Assembly: GCF_039908645.1 (NCBI RefSeq)
Contig: NZ_CP150917.1
Location: forward strand, 4,723,501 to 4,787,500
DNA length: 64,000 bases
Direction: 5' to 3'
DNA from: Pseudomonas helvetica
GTDB taxonomy: Bacteria; Pseudomonadota; Gammaproteobacteria; Pseudomonadales; Pseudomonadaceae
How positions within the stretch are numbered: the first letter of the stretch is position 1; each line of letters opens with the position of its first letter. Both the position numbers and the translations under genes were made by a program. This document shows positions 39,271 through 50,215 of this stretch, piece after piece. The notes under the pieces are model-generated. The model did no database searches and was not told the DNA's origin. It saw nothing but the letters and a program-made list of their open reading frames with translations.

Positions 39271-40290
39271 TTAAACTGCCACCAGGCGCACGCTGGCACC
39301 TTCACCGACACCCAAGGCCTCGGCGGCTTCAAGATCCAGGGTTACCGGTTTGCCCGGCGCATAATCCAGCTCGAGCAATACCGCGCGGTAATCCTGCAAC
39401 TGAGCATTGGCCACCAGGTACTGACGACCGGCACCTTTGACCGGCTCACCGATTTTCACCGGCACCACACGGCTCTGGGCGATCGAACGGATCCCCGAGA
39501 CACGTGCGTGCAGGGTCGGGCCGCCGTCGAAAATGTCGATGTAGTGATCAGTCTCGAAGCCTTCGCGCATCAGGATGTCGAAGGTGATCTGCGCCCGTGG
39601 GTGCACCTGGCCCATCGCCTCTTGGGCGGCGTCCGGCAGCAGCGGCACGTAGATCGGGTAATGCGGCATCAGTTCAGCGAGAAAGGTCCGGCTCTTGAGC
39701 CCGCACAGACGCTCGGCTTCAGCGTAGTTGAGGTCGAAGAAGTTGCGACCGATGGCATCCCAGAACGGCGAATCGCCATTTTCGTCGCTGTAGCCGACGA
39801 TCTCGGTGACCACTGAGTCCGCGAAACGCTCCGGATGGCTGGCGACGAACAGCAGGCGACCGCGAGAGTTGAGTTCCGCCCAAGGCGAACCGACCAGCTC
39901 CGGCAGCACGTAGAAACTGGTCAGCAGGCTGTTGCCGGTCAGGTCGTGGCACTGGGAGAGCACATGAATCTTGTTATGAATCTTCAGCTCGCGAGAGGCG
40001 TGCACGAAGGTTTCATTACGGAAGCTGTAGAACGGCTCCGAATAGCCGGCCGACGCGACGATGGCCGAGCAGCCCACCAGTTTGCCGGTGGCGGTGTCTT
40101 CGAGGACGAAGAAATAGCTTTCTTCACCGTTGAAGCTGACCTCGGCAGCGAACGACGCTTCGCTTGCGGCGATCTTGTCGCTCAAGCGTTCGACATCATC
40201 CGGCAAGGAGGTGACACCAATCGGGCTGTCCGCAGCCAGACGCTGTACCTCGCCCAGATCAGCCATTTGCGCGGGGCGCATCACCAGCAT
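39271..40290 (-). CDS. aruF: Arginine N-succinyltransferase, subunit AruF
   Basis: The second subunit of the arginine/ornithine succinyltransferase. The 339-residue product begins MLVMRPAQMADLGEVQRLAA and shares with AruG the motifs GVTSLPDDVERL, LLFVASHPERFADSV-type and DIFDGGPTLHARVSGIRSI. Differences concentrate in the substrate-binding half. A 298-base gap with a REP doublet separates it from astC, so transcription across the gap may be reduced. Confidence 0.95.
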   Translation of the reverse strand: MLVMRPAQMADLGEVQRLAADSPIGVTSLPDDVERLSDKIAASEASFAAEVSFNGEESYFFVLEDTATGKLVGCSAIVASAGYSEPFYSFRNETFVHASRELKIHNKIHVLSQCHDLTGNSLLTSFYVLPELVGSPWAELNSRGRLLFVASHPERFADSVVTEIVGYSDENGDSPFWDAIGRNFFDLNYAEAERLCGLKSRTFLAELMPHYPIYVPLLPDAAQEAMGQVHPRAQITFDILMREGFETDHYIDIFDGGPTLHARVSGIRSIAQSRVVPVKIGEPVKGAGRQYLVANAQLQDYRAVLLELDYAPGKPVTLDLEAAEALGVGEGASVRLVAV

Positions 40291-40361
40291 GGTGTCACTC
40301 CTTTCTCGAAAAACTCTTTGAGGAAAATAAACCGGGCCGGCCTTGAGTCACTCCGACTCAA

Positions 40362-40525
40362 GTGTGGGAGCAAACTTGTGTGGCGAGGGGGCTTGCCCCC
40401 GTTCGATTGCGAAGCAATCGTAAACCGGTCTCCACTTTCTGATTCAAGAGTGTGGTGACTGGTTTTAGGGGAGCTTCGCACCCCAACGGGGGCAAGCCCC
40501 CTCGCCACACAGGCTCGCTCCCACA
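40362..40525. repeat. REP doublet, GTGGCGAGGGGGCTTGCCCCC type
   Basis: Inverted copies at about 40378-40400 and 40488-40510, with outer GTGTGGGAGC and GCTCCCAC arms that extend the pairing to 40362 and 40525. The spacer holds two more palindromes, one with GATTGCGAAGCAATC. It lies between astC and aruF. Confidence 0.88.
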
Positions 40526-40588
40526 TAAGAACCGGCCCGGCATAAGAATTTGGTTCGACGCCTGAATGATCAGGCGTCGAAGGGACTA

Positions 40589-41977
<1,389 letters not shown>

Positions 41978-42096
41978 TTAAACTGCCGGAGTACGTTATA
42001 GGCAGGCTTGTCCAGCCGGACGGTAATTATGTACTGCACGGAGCACATCGCCGTTTGTTTTCCTTGCGTCTACTTCAAACGCCAAGGAATCGGCCC

Positions 42097-45000
42097 ATGA
42101 CTCAACACGACGACGAGCTTGCCGCTCATCCGGACAGCCACTACCAACACCTTTCCACACTCCTCCCGACCTGGGTCTTACAAGCGTCGCCCGAGACACG
42201 CAACGCGCTGAAAAACGCCAGGCTCGAAACGCCTCACCGGTATCGCAATGCGACCCGCCTGCAACTGCAGACACTGAACGCACTCAACACCGAACACTGG
42301 TCCCATCGAAACCCGCTGGAGCAGATGCTGAGCAAACTGCAAAACGCTCGCGCCTTCGCCGAGCCGCTGCTGAGCGAAGCGTTGAAAACCCGCTTCGGCC
42401 TGGAGCTGGACGTCAAGAGCACCTTCCTGCGCCTGTACATCCCCCAGACCATCCCCTGGCTCCCGGTCAAATCCGGTGCCGCGCGCACCTGGACAGTGTC
42501 ATTGCTCGACGCTGCCCTGCACAATTTCCAGGCATCGGAGACTGAGGTGGACGCCTATGAACCGGCCTCGGCCTTCATCACCGAACCCTCCGCCACGGGA
42601 CAGTTCGACACGCTGCCAGCGATCAAGCAGCACATCTCCATCGCCGGGTTTACCCGGCTGTGCCGAGAACTGGATATCGGCGGCCAGTACAGCGCCTACC
42701 TAAACGACAACCTGGGCGTGACCAATCCACTGGTCGACGCCGTTTTAAAGCCAAGCGTCAGGAACGCGCAGCACGCCGCACTCAAGTCGGCACTGCACCA
42801 GGGACTGCTTCGACAGAATATTGAAAACGCTACCTGCGACGCGATTCTCGGCTTCCTGGAGGGACGCCCGGGCATGAAGCTGGACGGCGAGCCGTTGCAC
42901 TGCCATGACCTGACGATGATGTCTTCGGCGTTGACCGGCATTGTCATTTTCGCTCCCAACCTTGAGCACTCTCGCCAGGCAACGCGAATCGTGGCCTATA
43001 TCCCGGAAGACCCCGAGCATCCCGTCAAGCAGTATCCCGACACGCTGGCGTTCATGACGGAGCTGACCCGCAAGCTGCGCTCACCCGCCTACCAGCGCTT
43101 TTTCAGCCAGTTCGTCGACCATCAGGAGAGGGGGCATTTTTTCGCCGACCTTAACCGCCGCCTCAGCGCCGTGACCTGGCACCAGCATCGACACGGCGAC
43201 CCGCTGCCCAGCTGGCGAGAGACGCCGATCGACAAACCCGACTTGCGATTTTCACTGAGCACGATCAGAACCGACCTGTGGTCCCACCTCTATCAACGAC
43301 AACTGAACAAGATCCTCAATGATGCGCAAACTATCGCCGTCTCCACCGCCAGCGCCGACCAAGACGCACGATGGGCGCTGTGGGACGCCTTCAGCAAAGT
43401 CGCCTCAACGATCCTTGAAGTGGCCGCGTTCGTTGCCCTGCCCTTTGTTCCATTCCTCGGTGAACTGGCGCTGGCCTACATGGCCTACCAACTGCTCGAC
43501 GAGGCTTTTGAAGGCATCGTCGACTGGGCCGAAGGCCTGCAAAAGGAGGCGTTCGGGCACCTGATGGGCGTCGTCGAATCGCTCGTTCAACTGGGGACAT
43601 TCGCGGTGGGTGGTGTCATTGCCGTTGGAGAGATCAAACCCCTGCTGCCCCGCGACACACTGGCGCTGTTCGACCGACTCATCCCCGCCAAGGCTGCCGA
43701 CGGCAAAACACGTTACTGGAAGCCAGACCTGACACCTTACGAGCACTCCGTAAACTTGCCGACCGAGGTCAAACCCGATCACCTCGGCCTGTATCAACAT
43801 CAGGGCCAGACCCTTCTGCCCCTTGAAGACAAGCTCTATGCCGTGCGCTTGAATAGCGAGACCGGGCAGTTTGCACTTCAGCATCCGAGTCGGGCCGACG
43901 CTTATCAGCCGCCCCTGCGGCATAACAACCACGGCGCCTGGCAAACCGGACTCGAACAACCGCTGGGCTGGGACCGGGAAACCGTCATGCGTCGCCTCGG
44001 CCATAGCGTCGAGTCGTTCAGCAGCGCCGAGCGCGAACAGATCCTGCGGATCAGCGGCTTTCACGACAACGTATTGCGCGAAACGCATGTCGAAAATTAT
44101 CGCCCGCCGTCGCTGCTGACCGACACCATCAAGCGCTTCAAGATCGATCGGGACATCCGGGCCTTGATCGAGCAGACCAGCAGCGACCAACCCGAGCATT
44201 ATCAGGCCCTGAACCAGCGCAAATCGCTGTTCGAATCTCGCTACCGCGAACTTGAAAAAACCGATGATCAGCAGGTTCAGCTACTGCTCGGTACAGTTCA
44301 GAACTTACCGACCGACATCGCGCAAGAACTGCTGAGCAATGCAACAGGCAGCGAGTTGATGAGCCTGCACAACGGTCGAGTGCCGCAGCGACTCAAGGAC
44401 GTGGCGCTAAAAGCCATGGAGGCCGTGCGTGTCGCCAGAGCCTATGAAGGGTTTTATCTTGAAGACATGGAGTCGGCAGATACCCACCGACTGGCTTTGC
44501 ATAGTCTCGAATCATTGCCCGGCTGGCCCGAGCGCCTGCGCATCGAGGTGAGGGATTATTCGCACGACGGCACCTTGCGCGACAGCATTGGCCAGGCCGA
44601 CGCGCCGATCCTGAGAACGCTGGTGCTTGCTGATGACTTCACCTACCAGGTGCACGAGAACAAAAAACCATCCGGCGACTTTTATCACGCCATCCTTCTG
44701 GCGTTGCCGGATGCAGATCGCACGGCATTGGGCTTCACCCTCGAAGACCGTGAGGCCCTCAAGCAGCGCATCGCCGAACACGCTGCGGACCAACCGACGT
44801 TACGCACACTGCTCGCAAAACACCCTCATCGAAAACCGTTCTACGACCCGACAACCATGCGCCTGCCGGGTGGCACGCAGGGTTACAGTCGCAACAACCG
44901 CACGACGCCGACCCTCAACGACAGGGTTCGCGAGGTTTACCCCAGCCTTTCAGCGGAAGAACTCGAGCCCATGGTCCTGGCACTACAGCGTCATCCCGAC

Positions 45001-46812
45001 GGCGCTCGCGTAGAGCTCTCACGCCTGGCCAACGAGCTCGAACAACTGCATCGGGACCTGGGAACCTGGGTAACCGATACGCCCACCGTCCACCCCGAAA
45101 CCAGGGTTGCGCTCAGCGATCTGGAGCAACAGGTCGCGCACCACAATCGCCGCTTACTGGCCCAGGAAATCCAGCGTAGCTGGCGCCGACAATCCGATCG
45201 GGACTTTGACGCCCCGGATGGCACCGGCCGGTATGTGCTCAGGTTCGCAGAACCATTACTCGGTGATCTGCCGACACTGACTGCCGATTTCAGTCATGTG
45301 TCACTGCTGTCTCTGGAAGGCAGCCGTGCGGCACATGGCGTCCACGGTTTTCTGCAGAACTTCAAAGGTCTGCACCGTCTCGATTTGCGCCGTTTCTCCC
45401 TGACCACCCTCCCCGACGCCATTACCCGAATGCCCAACCTCGACGCGCTGGTGCTCAGTGATTGCGGCATCCAGCTCGACGCTGTCACTTGGTCGAAACT
45501 GTCTTTATTGAACAAACTGGTCATGCTGGATCTGTTCAACAATCCGTTCAGTGCGGTGCCCAGCGTCGAATCGATGCCCGAACTCGTTCACCTTGACCTG
45601 AGCCATACCGGCCTGACCGACATTCCCGCCGGCATCATGCACCACCCCAAGCTCGACACCGCCAGACTTTCCGGCAACAGCATCAGCGAACTGCCTCGCG
45701 AATTATTCGACAGTCCGGCGTACCAAAAACACAGCGTGTTTCTTACGCATAACCCACTCTCCGAGAATGCGCGACAACGGATCAAGCGCCACTACGTCGA
45801 CTCCCTCTTTGACCTGGGGGTCTCTGCCCCTGAGGCGGATATCGAACGAGTCAGGGCGCTGTACCCGAACCTGGAGGTCGAGCAGGCGAGCGACTTTGTG
45901 TACGAGTTGCCCGGCACACTGAAAGACGGTCGACTTGAACTGGCAAGCCTGGAAGCAGAGCTCAGTCGGCTCAGCACTGACTTGTCTGCCTGGACGGCCG
46001 ATCTGCCGGCCCGACACCCGCTGACCGGTGAACCTTTCGATGCACAGCAACAACTCATCGAGCACTCGAGTCGCGACGAGTTCAAGCAATTGCTGGAACA
46101 GTGCTGGCGACATGAAACCGATCTGGATGATTTTAATGAGGCGCTTGAGCCCACGTTTGAACTCGTCATCCCCCTCCTCATCAATGGAGAGCTGCCGACC
46201 CTGAGCGCCGACTTCAGCCATGTGACGTCACTGGAGATACTGAGCGCCGATGGCATAACCCGCATCGGAGGTTTTCTGGAGTCCTTTCCCAAGCTCAAAA
46301 GTCTCAGGCTTCGCGACTGCAACCTGGGCAACATTCCCGATGCAGTGTTCAAGATGGGGCAACTGCGGTCGTTGTCGTTTCCGGAATGCCGCATCAGTCT
46401 GTCAGCGGAATCGGTAAGCGCGCTGGCGGGCATGGAACAGCTCGATTATCTCGACCTGGCCCGCAATCCTCTGGGGCGAACGCCTGACCTCAGCCAGATG
46501 ACAGGGCTGGCGACCGTGCTGCTGAATGAAACCGGCATCACCGAAATTCCGCACGGCCTGCTGCAAATGACAGAGCTGGACTGGGCCGACCTCAGTGACA
46601 ACGCCATCACCGAAGTTCCCAGCGATGTATTGGAACTGCCGGTGGAGCTCGCTGAAAACATCACGCTTAGAGGCAATCGGTTTTCCGAGGAGAGCCTGTT
46701 ACGGCTGATCGGTTTCTTCGAACGGACGGGCACCGACTTCGGCGTGCAAGAGGTGATCGATCGAGGTGAAATGGAGATTTCGTCCACTGACGGCACCGAG
46801 ATCGACGAGTAA
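42097..46812 (+). CDS. Giant DUF6543-like protein with two LRR modules, no NEL domain
   Basis: The product has 1571 residues (ATG 42097 with AAGGAAT upstream; the frame is open to 41929). The N-terminal 900 residues resemble the dermonecrotic-toxin-type DUF6543 region of Pseudomonas proteins, including a hydrophobic stretch at about 438-520 that could insert in membranes. From about 944 a module repeats. Unit one (about 944-1245) has VREVYPSLSAEELE, ADFSHVSLL and leucine-rich repeats at about 1064-1225. Unit two (about 1249-1545) has VRALYPNLEVEQA, ADFSHVTSL and repeats at about 1373-1540. Related proteins usually end in a NEL-type ubiquitin-ligase domain with a CxD motif; here the protein stops about 30 residues after the repeats. 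Effector or toxin function is inferred. Confidence 0.75.
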   Translation: MTQHDDELAAHPDSHYQHLSTLLPTWVLQASPETRNALKNARLETPHRYRNATRLQLQTLNALNTEHWSHRNPLEQMLSKLQNARAFAEPLLSEALKTRFGLELDVKSTFLRLYIPQTIPWLPVKSGAARTWTVSLLDAALHNFQASETEVDAYEPASAFITEPSATGQFDTLPAIKQHISIAGFTRLCRELDIGGQYSAYLNDNLGVTNPLVDAVLKPSVRNAQHAALKSALHQGLLRQNIENATCDAILGFLEGRPGMKLDGEPLHCHDLTMMSSALTGIVIFAPNLEHSRQATRIVAYIPEDPEHPVKQYPDTLAFMTELTRKLRSPAYQRFFSQFVDHQERGHFFADLNRRLSAVTWHQHRHGDPLPSWRETPIDKPDLRFSLSTIRTDLWSHLYQRQLNKILNDAQTIAVSTASADQDARWALWDAFSKVASTILEVAAFVALPFVPFLGELALAYMAYQLLDEAFEGIVDWAEGLQKEAFGHLMGVVESLVQLGTFAVGGVIAVGEIKPLLPRDTLALFDRLIPAKAADGKTRYWKPDLTPYEHSVNLPTEVKPDHLGLYQHQGQTLLPLEDKLYAVRLNSETGQFALQHPSRADAYQPPLRHNNHGAWQTGLEQPLGWDRETVMRRLGHSVESFSSAEREQILRISGFHDNVLRETHVENYRPPSLLTDTIKRFKIDRDIRALIEQTSSDQPEHYQALNQRKSLFESRYRELEKTDDQQVQLLLGTVQNLPTDIAQELLSNATGSELMSLHNGRVPQRLKDVALKAMEAVRVARAYEGFYLEDMESADTHRLALHSLESLPGWPERLRIEVRDYSHDGTLRDSIGQADAPILRTLVLADDFTYQVHENKKPSGDFYHAILLALPDADRTALGFTLEDREALKQRIAEHAADQPTLRTLLAKHPHRKPFYDPTTMRLPGGTQGYSRNNRTTPTLNDRVREVYPSLSAEELEPMVLALQRHPDGARVELSRLANELEQLHRDLGTWVTDTPTVHPETRVALSDLEQQVAHHNRRLLAQEIQRSWRRQSDRDFDAPDGTGRYVLRFAEPLLGDLPTLTADFSHVSLLSLEGSRAAHGVHGFLQNFKGLHRLDLRRFSLTTLPDAITRMPNLDALVLSDCGIQLDAVTWSKLSLLNKLVMLDLFNNPFSAVPSVESMPELVHLDLSHTGLTDIPAGIMHHPKLDTARLSGNSISELPRELFDSPAYQKHSVFLTHNPLSENARQRIKRHYVDSLFDLGVSAPEADIERVRALYPNLEVEQASDFVYELPGTLKDGRLELASLEAELSRLSTDLSAWTADLPARHPLTGEPFDAQQQLIEHSSRDEFKQLLEQCWRHETDLDDFNEALEPTFELVIPLLINGELPTLSADFSHVTSLEILSADGITRIGGFLESFPKLKSLRLRDCNLGNIPDAVFKMGQLRSLSFPECRISLSAESVSALAGMEQLDYLDLARNPLGRTPDLSQMTGLATVLLNETGITEIPHGLLQMTELDWADLSDNAITEVPSDVLELPVELAENITLRGNRFSEESLLRLIGFFERTGTDFGVQEVIDRGEMEISSTDGTEIDE

Positions 46813-46845
46813 AGCAGCCTTCAGCTCAGGGCGTGGCGTGCCTGA

Positions 46846-47826
46846 TCACCCACGCTCCGACGGCACCGAAGACAATTCGAACGGGCTGCTGCTGCGCCGC
46901 TGGTTACGATCTTCCCGCGGCGTGGCGCCGAAGAAGTTGCGGTAGGCGCTGGAGAAATGCGGTCCCGAAGAGAAGCCACACGACAGGCCGATCTGGATGA
47001 TCGACTTGCTGGTTTGCATCAACATCTGCCGGGCCTTGTTCAGGCGCAATTCCAGGTAGTACTGGCTCGGCACGCGGTTGAGGTACTGCTTGAAAATCCG
47101 CTCCAACTGCCGACGGGACACGCACACATGCTGGGCGATTTCGTCGGTGGTCAGCGGCTCTTCGATATTGGCTTCCATCAGCAACACGGCTTGCGTGAGC
47201 TTCGGATGGCTGGAGCCAAGGCGATTCTGCAACGGAATGCGCTGACGCTCACCACCTTCACGAATGCGCTCGACCACCAACTCTTCGGACACCGCACCGG
47301 CCAGTTCAGCGCCGTGGTCACGGGCCAGCACCGCCAACAACAGATCGAGCACCGACATCCCGCCGCACGCGGTCAAGCGATCGCGATCCCAATCGAACAG
47401 ATGGCTGGTAGCGATGACCTTGGGAAAACGCTCGGCGAAATCATCCTGCCAGCGCCAGTGCACCGCCGCACGATAGCCATCGAGCAAACCGAGCTGGGCC
47501 AACGGATAAACACCGGCCGACAGACCGCCAATCACACAACCGGCACGCACCAATTGCTTGAGCGCGCTGCTGAGCGCTGGTGCCAACGTCGTCGGCGGCT
47601 CATCAGCCAGCAGAAACAGCTTCTGGAAGTTTTCCAGCTTGCCGGTCCACGCCTCACCCGGTAATTGCCAGGCCCCTTCGGCAGGCGTTTCGGCCTGCAG
47701 GAACGAGAGTTCGTAAACAACCTCCGGATGCACGCGCTGAGCAACACGCAAGGCCTCCTCGGCCAGCGCCAGCGTCAAGGCTTTAGTGCTGGGCCAAATC
47801 AGGAAACCAATTCGATGGGCAGTCAT
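46846..47826 (-). CDS. argR: Arginine regulator ArgR (AraC family)
   Basis: Pseudomonas ArgR is an AraC/XylS-type activator-repressor of arginine uptake and catabolism, unrelated to E. coli ArgR. The 326-residue product has a DJ-1/PfpI-like N-terminal domain (about 5-190, with GGLSAGVYPLAQLGLLDGY) and two helix-turn-helix motifs at the C-terminus (TTDEIAQHVCVSRRQLERIF, and IIQIGLSCGFSSGPHFS). It is the last gene of the aot operon, as in P. aeruginosa, and faces the 3' end of the giant LRR gene. Confidence 0.95.
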   Translation of the reverse strand: MTAHRIGFLIWPSTKALTLALAEEALRVAQRVHPEVVYELSFLQAETPAEGAWQLPGEAWTGKLENFQKLFLLADEPPTTLAPALSSALKQLVRAGCVIGGLSAGVYPLAQLGLLDGYRAAVHWRWQDDFAERFPKVIATSHLFDWDRDRLTACGGMSVLDLLLAVLARDHGAELAGAVSEELVVERIREGGERQRIPLQNRLGSSHPKLTQAVLLMEANIEEPLTTDEIAQHVCVSRRQLERIFKQYLNRVPSQYYLELRLNKARQMLMQTSKSIIQIGLSCGFSSGPHFSSAYRNFFGATPREDRNQRRSSSPFELSSVPSERG

Positions 47827-47874
47827 GGCGGGCAGTCCGAAACGAAAACAGTGTTAAAGCCAAAGGCGGCTGCA

Positions 47875-47923
47875 ACCAAATTAGACCATCTGGCGCGCGG
47901 TGCGCAGCATGACCTAATTTGGT
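47875..47923. repeat. 49-base imperfect palindrome between aotP and argR
   Basis: ACCAAATTAG (47875-47884) and CTAATTTGGT (47914-47923) form a perfect 10-bp stem, and the inner part pairs further (CAT/ATG, CTG/CAG, GC-rich centre). No T run follows on either strand, so it is not an ordinary terminator. It sits 49 bases before the argR start. Confidence 0.7.
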
Positions 47924-47938
47924 GCGTAACGGGAGCGA

Positions 47939-48703
47939 TTACTTCAGGCTACCCGAGAGGAATTGTTGCAGACGTTCGGACTGTGGATTGACCAGCACTT
48001 CACGCGGGTTACCGCTTTCTTCAACCACGCCTTTGTGCAGGAACACCAACTGGTTCGACACTTCACGGGCAAAGCCCATTTCGTGCGTCACCACGACCAT
48101 GGTCCGACCTTCCTGGGCCAGCGCCTGCATCACTTTCAGCACGTCGCCCACCAGCTCCGGGTCGAGTGCCGAGGTCGGTTCGTCGAACAGCATCACCTCA
48201 GGTTCCATCGCCAACGCACGGGCAATCGCCACACGCTGCTGCTCACCGCCGGACATATGGCCAGGGTAGGCATCCTTACGATGGGACACGCCGACCTTGG
48301 CCAGATACAGCTCGGCCTTTTCACGGGCTTCGGCCTTGGACATGCCGAGGACGTGAACCGGCGCTTCCATGATGTTTTCCATCGCGGTCATGTGCGACCA
48401 CAGATTGAAATGCTGGAACACCATCGACAGCCGCGAACGCATGCGTTGCAGTTGTTTCGGGTCGGCGGCTTTCAGCGCGCCGTCCTTGTTCGCCACCAGT
48501 TTCAGCTCTTCGTTGTTGAGCAGAATCTTGCCAGCGTGTGGTTGCTCAAGCAGGTTGATGCAACGCAGGAAAGTACTTTTGCCGGAGCCACTGGAACCGA
48601 TGATGCTGATCACATCGCCGGCCGCCGCTTTCAGGGACACGCCCTTGAGCACTTCGTGACTGCCATAGCGTTTATGCAGGTCTTGGACTTCAAGTTTGTA
48701 CAT
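47939..48703 (-). CDS. aotP: Arginine/ornithine ABC transporter ATPase AotP
   Basis: This is the cytoplasmic ATPase of the arginine-ornithine importer. The 254-residue product has Walker [10 protein letters not shown], the Q-loop region, signature [15 protein letters not shown], Walker [15 protein letters not shown] and the switch His in [11 protein letters not shown] start at ATG 48703 ([14 protein letters not shown]); five more codons are open upstream. It lies 36 bases after aotM. P. aeruginosa has aotO between these two genes; it is absent here. Confidence 0.93.
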   Translation of the reverse strand: MYKLEVQDLHKRYGSHEVLKGVSLKAAAGDVISIIGSSGSGKSTFLRCINLLEQPHAGKILLNNEELKLVANKDGALKAADPKQLQRMRSRLSMVFQHFNLWSHMTAMENIMEAPVHVLGMSKAEAREKAELYLAKVGVSHRKDAYPGHMSGGEQQRVAIARALAMEPEVMLFDEPTSALDPELVGDVLKVMQALAQEGRTMVVVTHEMGFAREVSNQLVFLHKGVVEESGNPREVLVNPQSERLQQFLSGSLK

Positions 48704-48739
48704 GCTGTCGGTTCTCACAAAAACAGTCAGTCAGTGGTT

Positions 48740-49438
48740 TCAGTGCTTGCGCGGGGCGAGGTAGCCCAGCCAGCGGTGCTCGGCCATCTTGAACAGGCGC
48801 ACCAGAATGAACGTCATGCACAGGTAGAACACGCCTGCGGTGATGTAGGCTTCGAACGGCAAGTAGTACTGAGCGTTCACGGTACGCGCGGCACCGGTGA
48901 TGTCGATCAAGGTCACGATGGACGCCAGACTGGTGGTCTGCAGCATCATGATCACTTCGTTGCTGTACTGCGGCAGCGCCCGGCGCAGGGCCGACGGCAG
49001 CAGGATGCGCTTGTACATCTTGAAGCGCGACATGCCCATGGCCTTGGCCGCTTCGATCTCACCGTTCGGCGTAGCGCGCAGGCTGCCGGCGATGATTTCA
49101 GCGGTGTAGGCGCTGGTGTTGATCGCGAAGGCCAGGCACGCACAGAACGTCGCGCTGGACAGCCACGGCCAGAGGAAGCTTTCACGTACTGCTTCGAATT
49201 GCGCCAGACCGTAGTAGATCAAGAACAGCTGCACCAGCATCGGCGTGCCGCGGATCACGTAGGTATAAAGCCAAGCCGACATGTTGACGATCGGCTGCTT
49301 GGAAACCCGCATCAAGCCCAGCGGCAACGCGGCCAGCAAACCGAACAGCAGCGACAGCGCGAGCAGTTTGAGGGTGGTGACCAGGCCGCCGAAGTACAGC
49401 GGCAAGGCCTCCCAAATGACGTTGTAGTCGAAGATCAT
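48740..49438 (-). CDS. aotM: Arginine/ornithine ABC transporter permease AotM
   Basis: An inner-membrane permease of the HisQM type with 232 residues and about five transmembrane segments. The EAA-type loop is EAAKAMGMSRFKMYKRILLPSA (shown in family form) with the conserved Gly. Its start overlaps the end of aotQ by four bases. It pairs with AotQ as a heterodimer. The C-terminus ends RWLGYLAPRKH. Confidence 0.93.
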   Translation of the reverse strand: MIFDYNVIWEALPLYFGGLVTTLKLLALSLLFGLLAALPLGLMRVSKQPIVNMSAWLYTYVIRGTPMLVQLFLIYYGLAQFEAVRESFLWPWLSSATFCACLAFAINTSAYTAEIIAGSLRATPNGEIEAAKAMGMSRFKMYKRILLPSALRRALPQYSNEVIMMLQTTSLASIVTLIDITGAARTVNAQYYLPFEAYITAGVFYLCMTFILVRLFKMAEHRWLGYLAPRKH

Positions 49439-50124
49439 AGATCAGCCGCCCTTACGCCTACCGAGTAGCGCTTCTCAAGGTGACGCAATGCCAGCAACGA
49501 GACACTGGTAATCACCAGGTACATCGCGGCCACTGCGAGGAAGAAGGTGAAAGGCTCACGGGTGGCATCTGCCGCCTGCTTGGCCTTGAACATCATGTCT
49601 TGCAGACCGACCACCGAAATCAGCGCAGTCGCCTTGGTCAACACCAGCCAGTTATTGGTAAAGCCCGGAATCGCCAGACGAATCATCTGTGGCACCAATA
49701 CCCGGAAAAACACCTGAAAACTGCTCATGCCGTACGCCGCACCGGCTTCTGCCTGGCCTTTGGGGATCGCCATGAAGGCCCCACGGAAGGTTTCCGACAG
49801 GTACGCACCGAAGATGAAACCCAGGGTGCCGATACCGGCGACCAACGGGTTCAGGTCGATGTAGTCGTCATAGCCGAGCAATGGCGCAACACGGTTGAGC
49901 AAGTCCTGACCGCCGTAGAAAATCAGCAGGATCAGCACCAGATCGGGAATCCCGCGGATCACCGTGGAATACAGATCGCCCAGCCTGGCCAGCCAGCGTA
50001 TCGGCGACAGGCGCAATGCGACCCCGATCAGACCCAGAACAATGGCCAAGGCCATGGACGACAAGGCGAGCTGAAGCGTCAGCCATGCGCCATCGAGGAT
50101 GACAGCCCCGTAGCCTTTCAACAT
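49435..50124 (-). CDS. aotQ: Arginine/ornithine ABC transporter permease AotQ
   Basis: The second inner-membrane permease, 229 residues, beginning MLKGYGAVILDGAWLTLQLA with about five hydrophobic helices. The coupling loop is recognisable in GQAEAGAAYGMSSFQVFFRV followed by LVPQMIRLAIPG. It overlaps aotM by four bases. An intrinsic terminator-like hairpin in the gap from aotJ probably lowers its expression relative to the binding protein. Confidence 0.93.
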   Translation of the reverse strand: MLKGYGAVILDGAWLTLQLALSSMALAIVLGLIGVALRLSPIRWLARLGDLYSTVIRGIPDLVLILLIFYGGQDLLNRVAPLLGYDDYIDLNPLVAGIGTLGFIFGAYLSETFRGAFMAIPKGQAEAGAAYGMSSFQVFFRVLVPQMIRLAIPGFTNNWLVLTKATALISVVGLQDMMFKAKQAADATREPFTFFLAVAAMYLVITSVSLLALRHLEKRYSVGVRAADL

Positions 50125-50147
50125 GATTCAGGTCCTCGAAAGTTGGG

Positions 50148-50194
50148 ATGAAAAAATGGCGCAAACCTCAGAGATCCTGTTGCTTGCGCCATTT
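50148..50194 (-). terminator. Attenuator-like terminator between aotJ and aotQ
   Basis: AAATGGCGCAA and TTGCGCCATTT form an 11-bp perfect stem with a 19-base loop. On the minus strand it is followed by a T run (six T in total). It lies 22 bases after the aotJ stop and within the operon, so it likely sets a high binding-protein to permease ratio. Confidence 0.8.
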
Positions 50195-50215
50195 CGGACT
50201 GACAGCTGCGACTAT

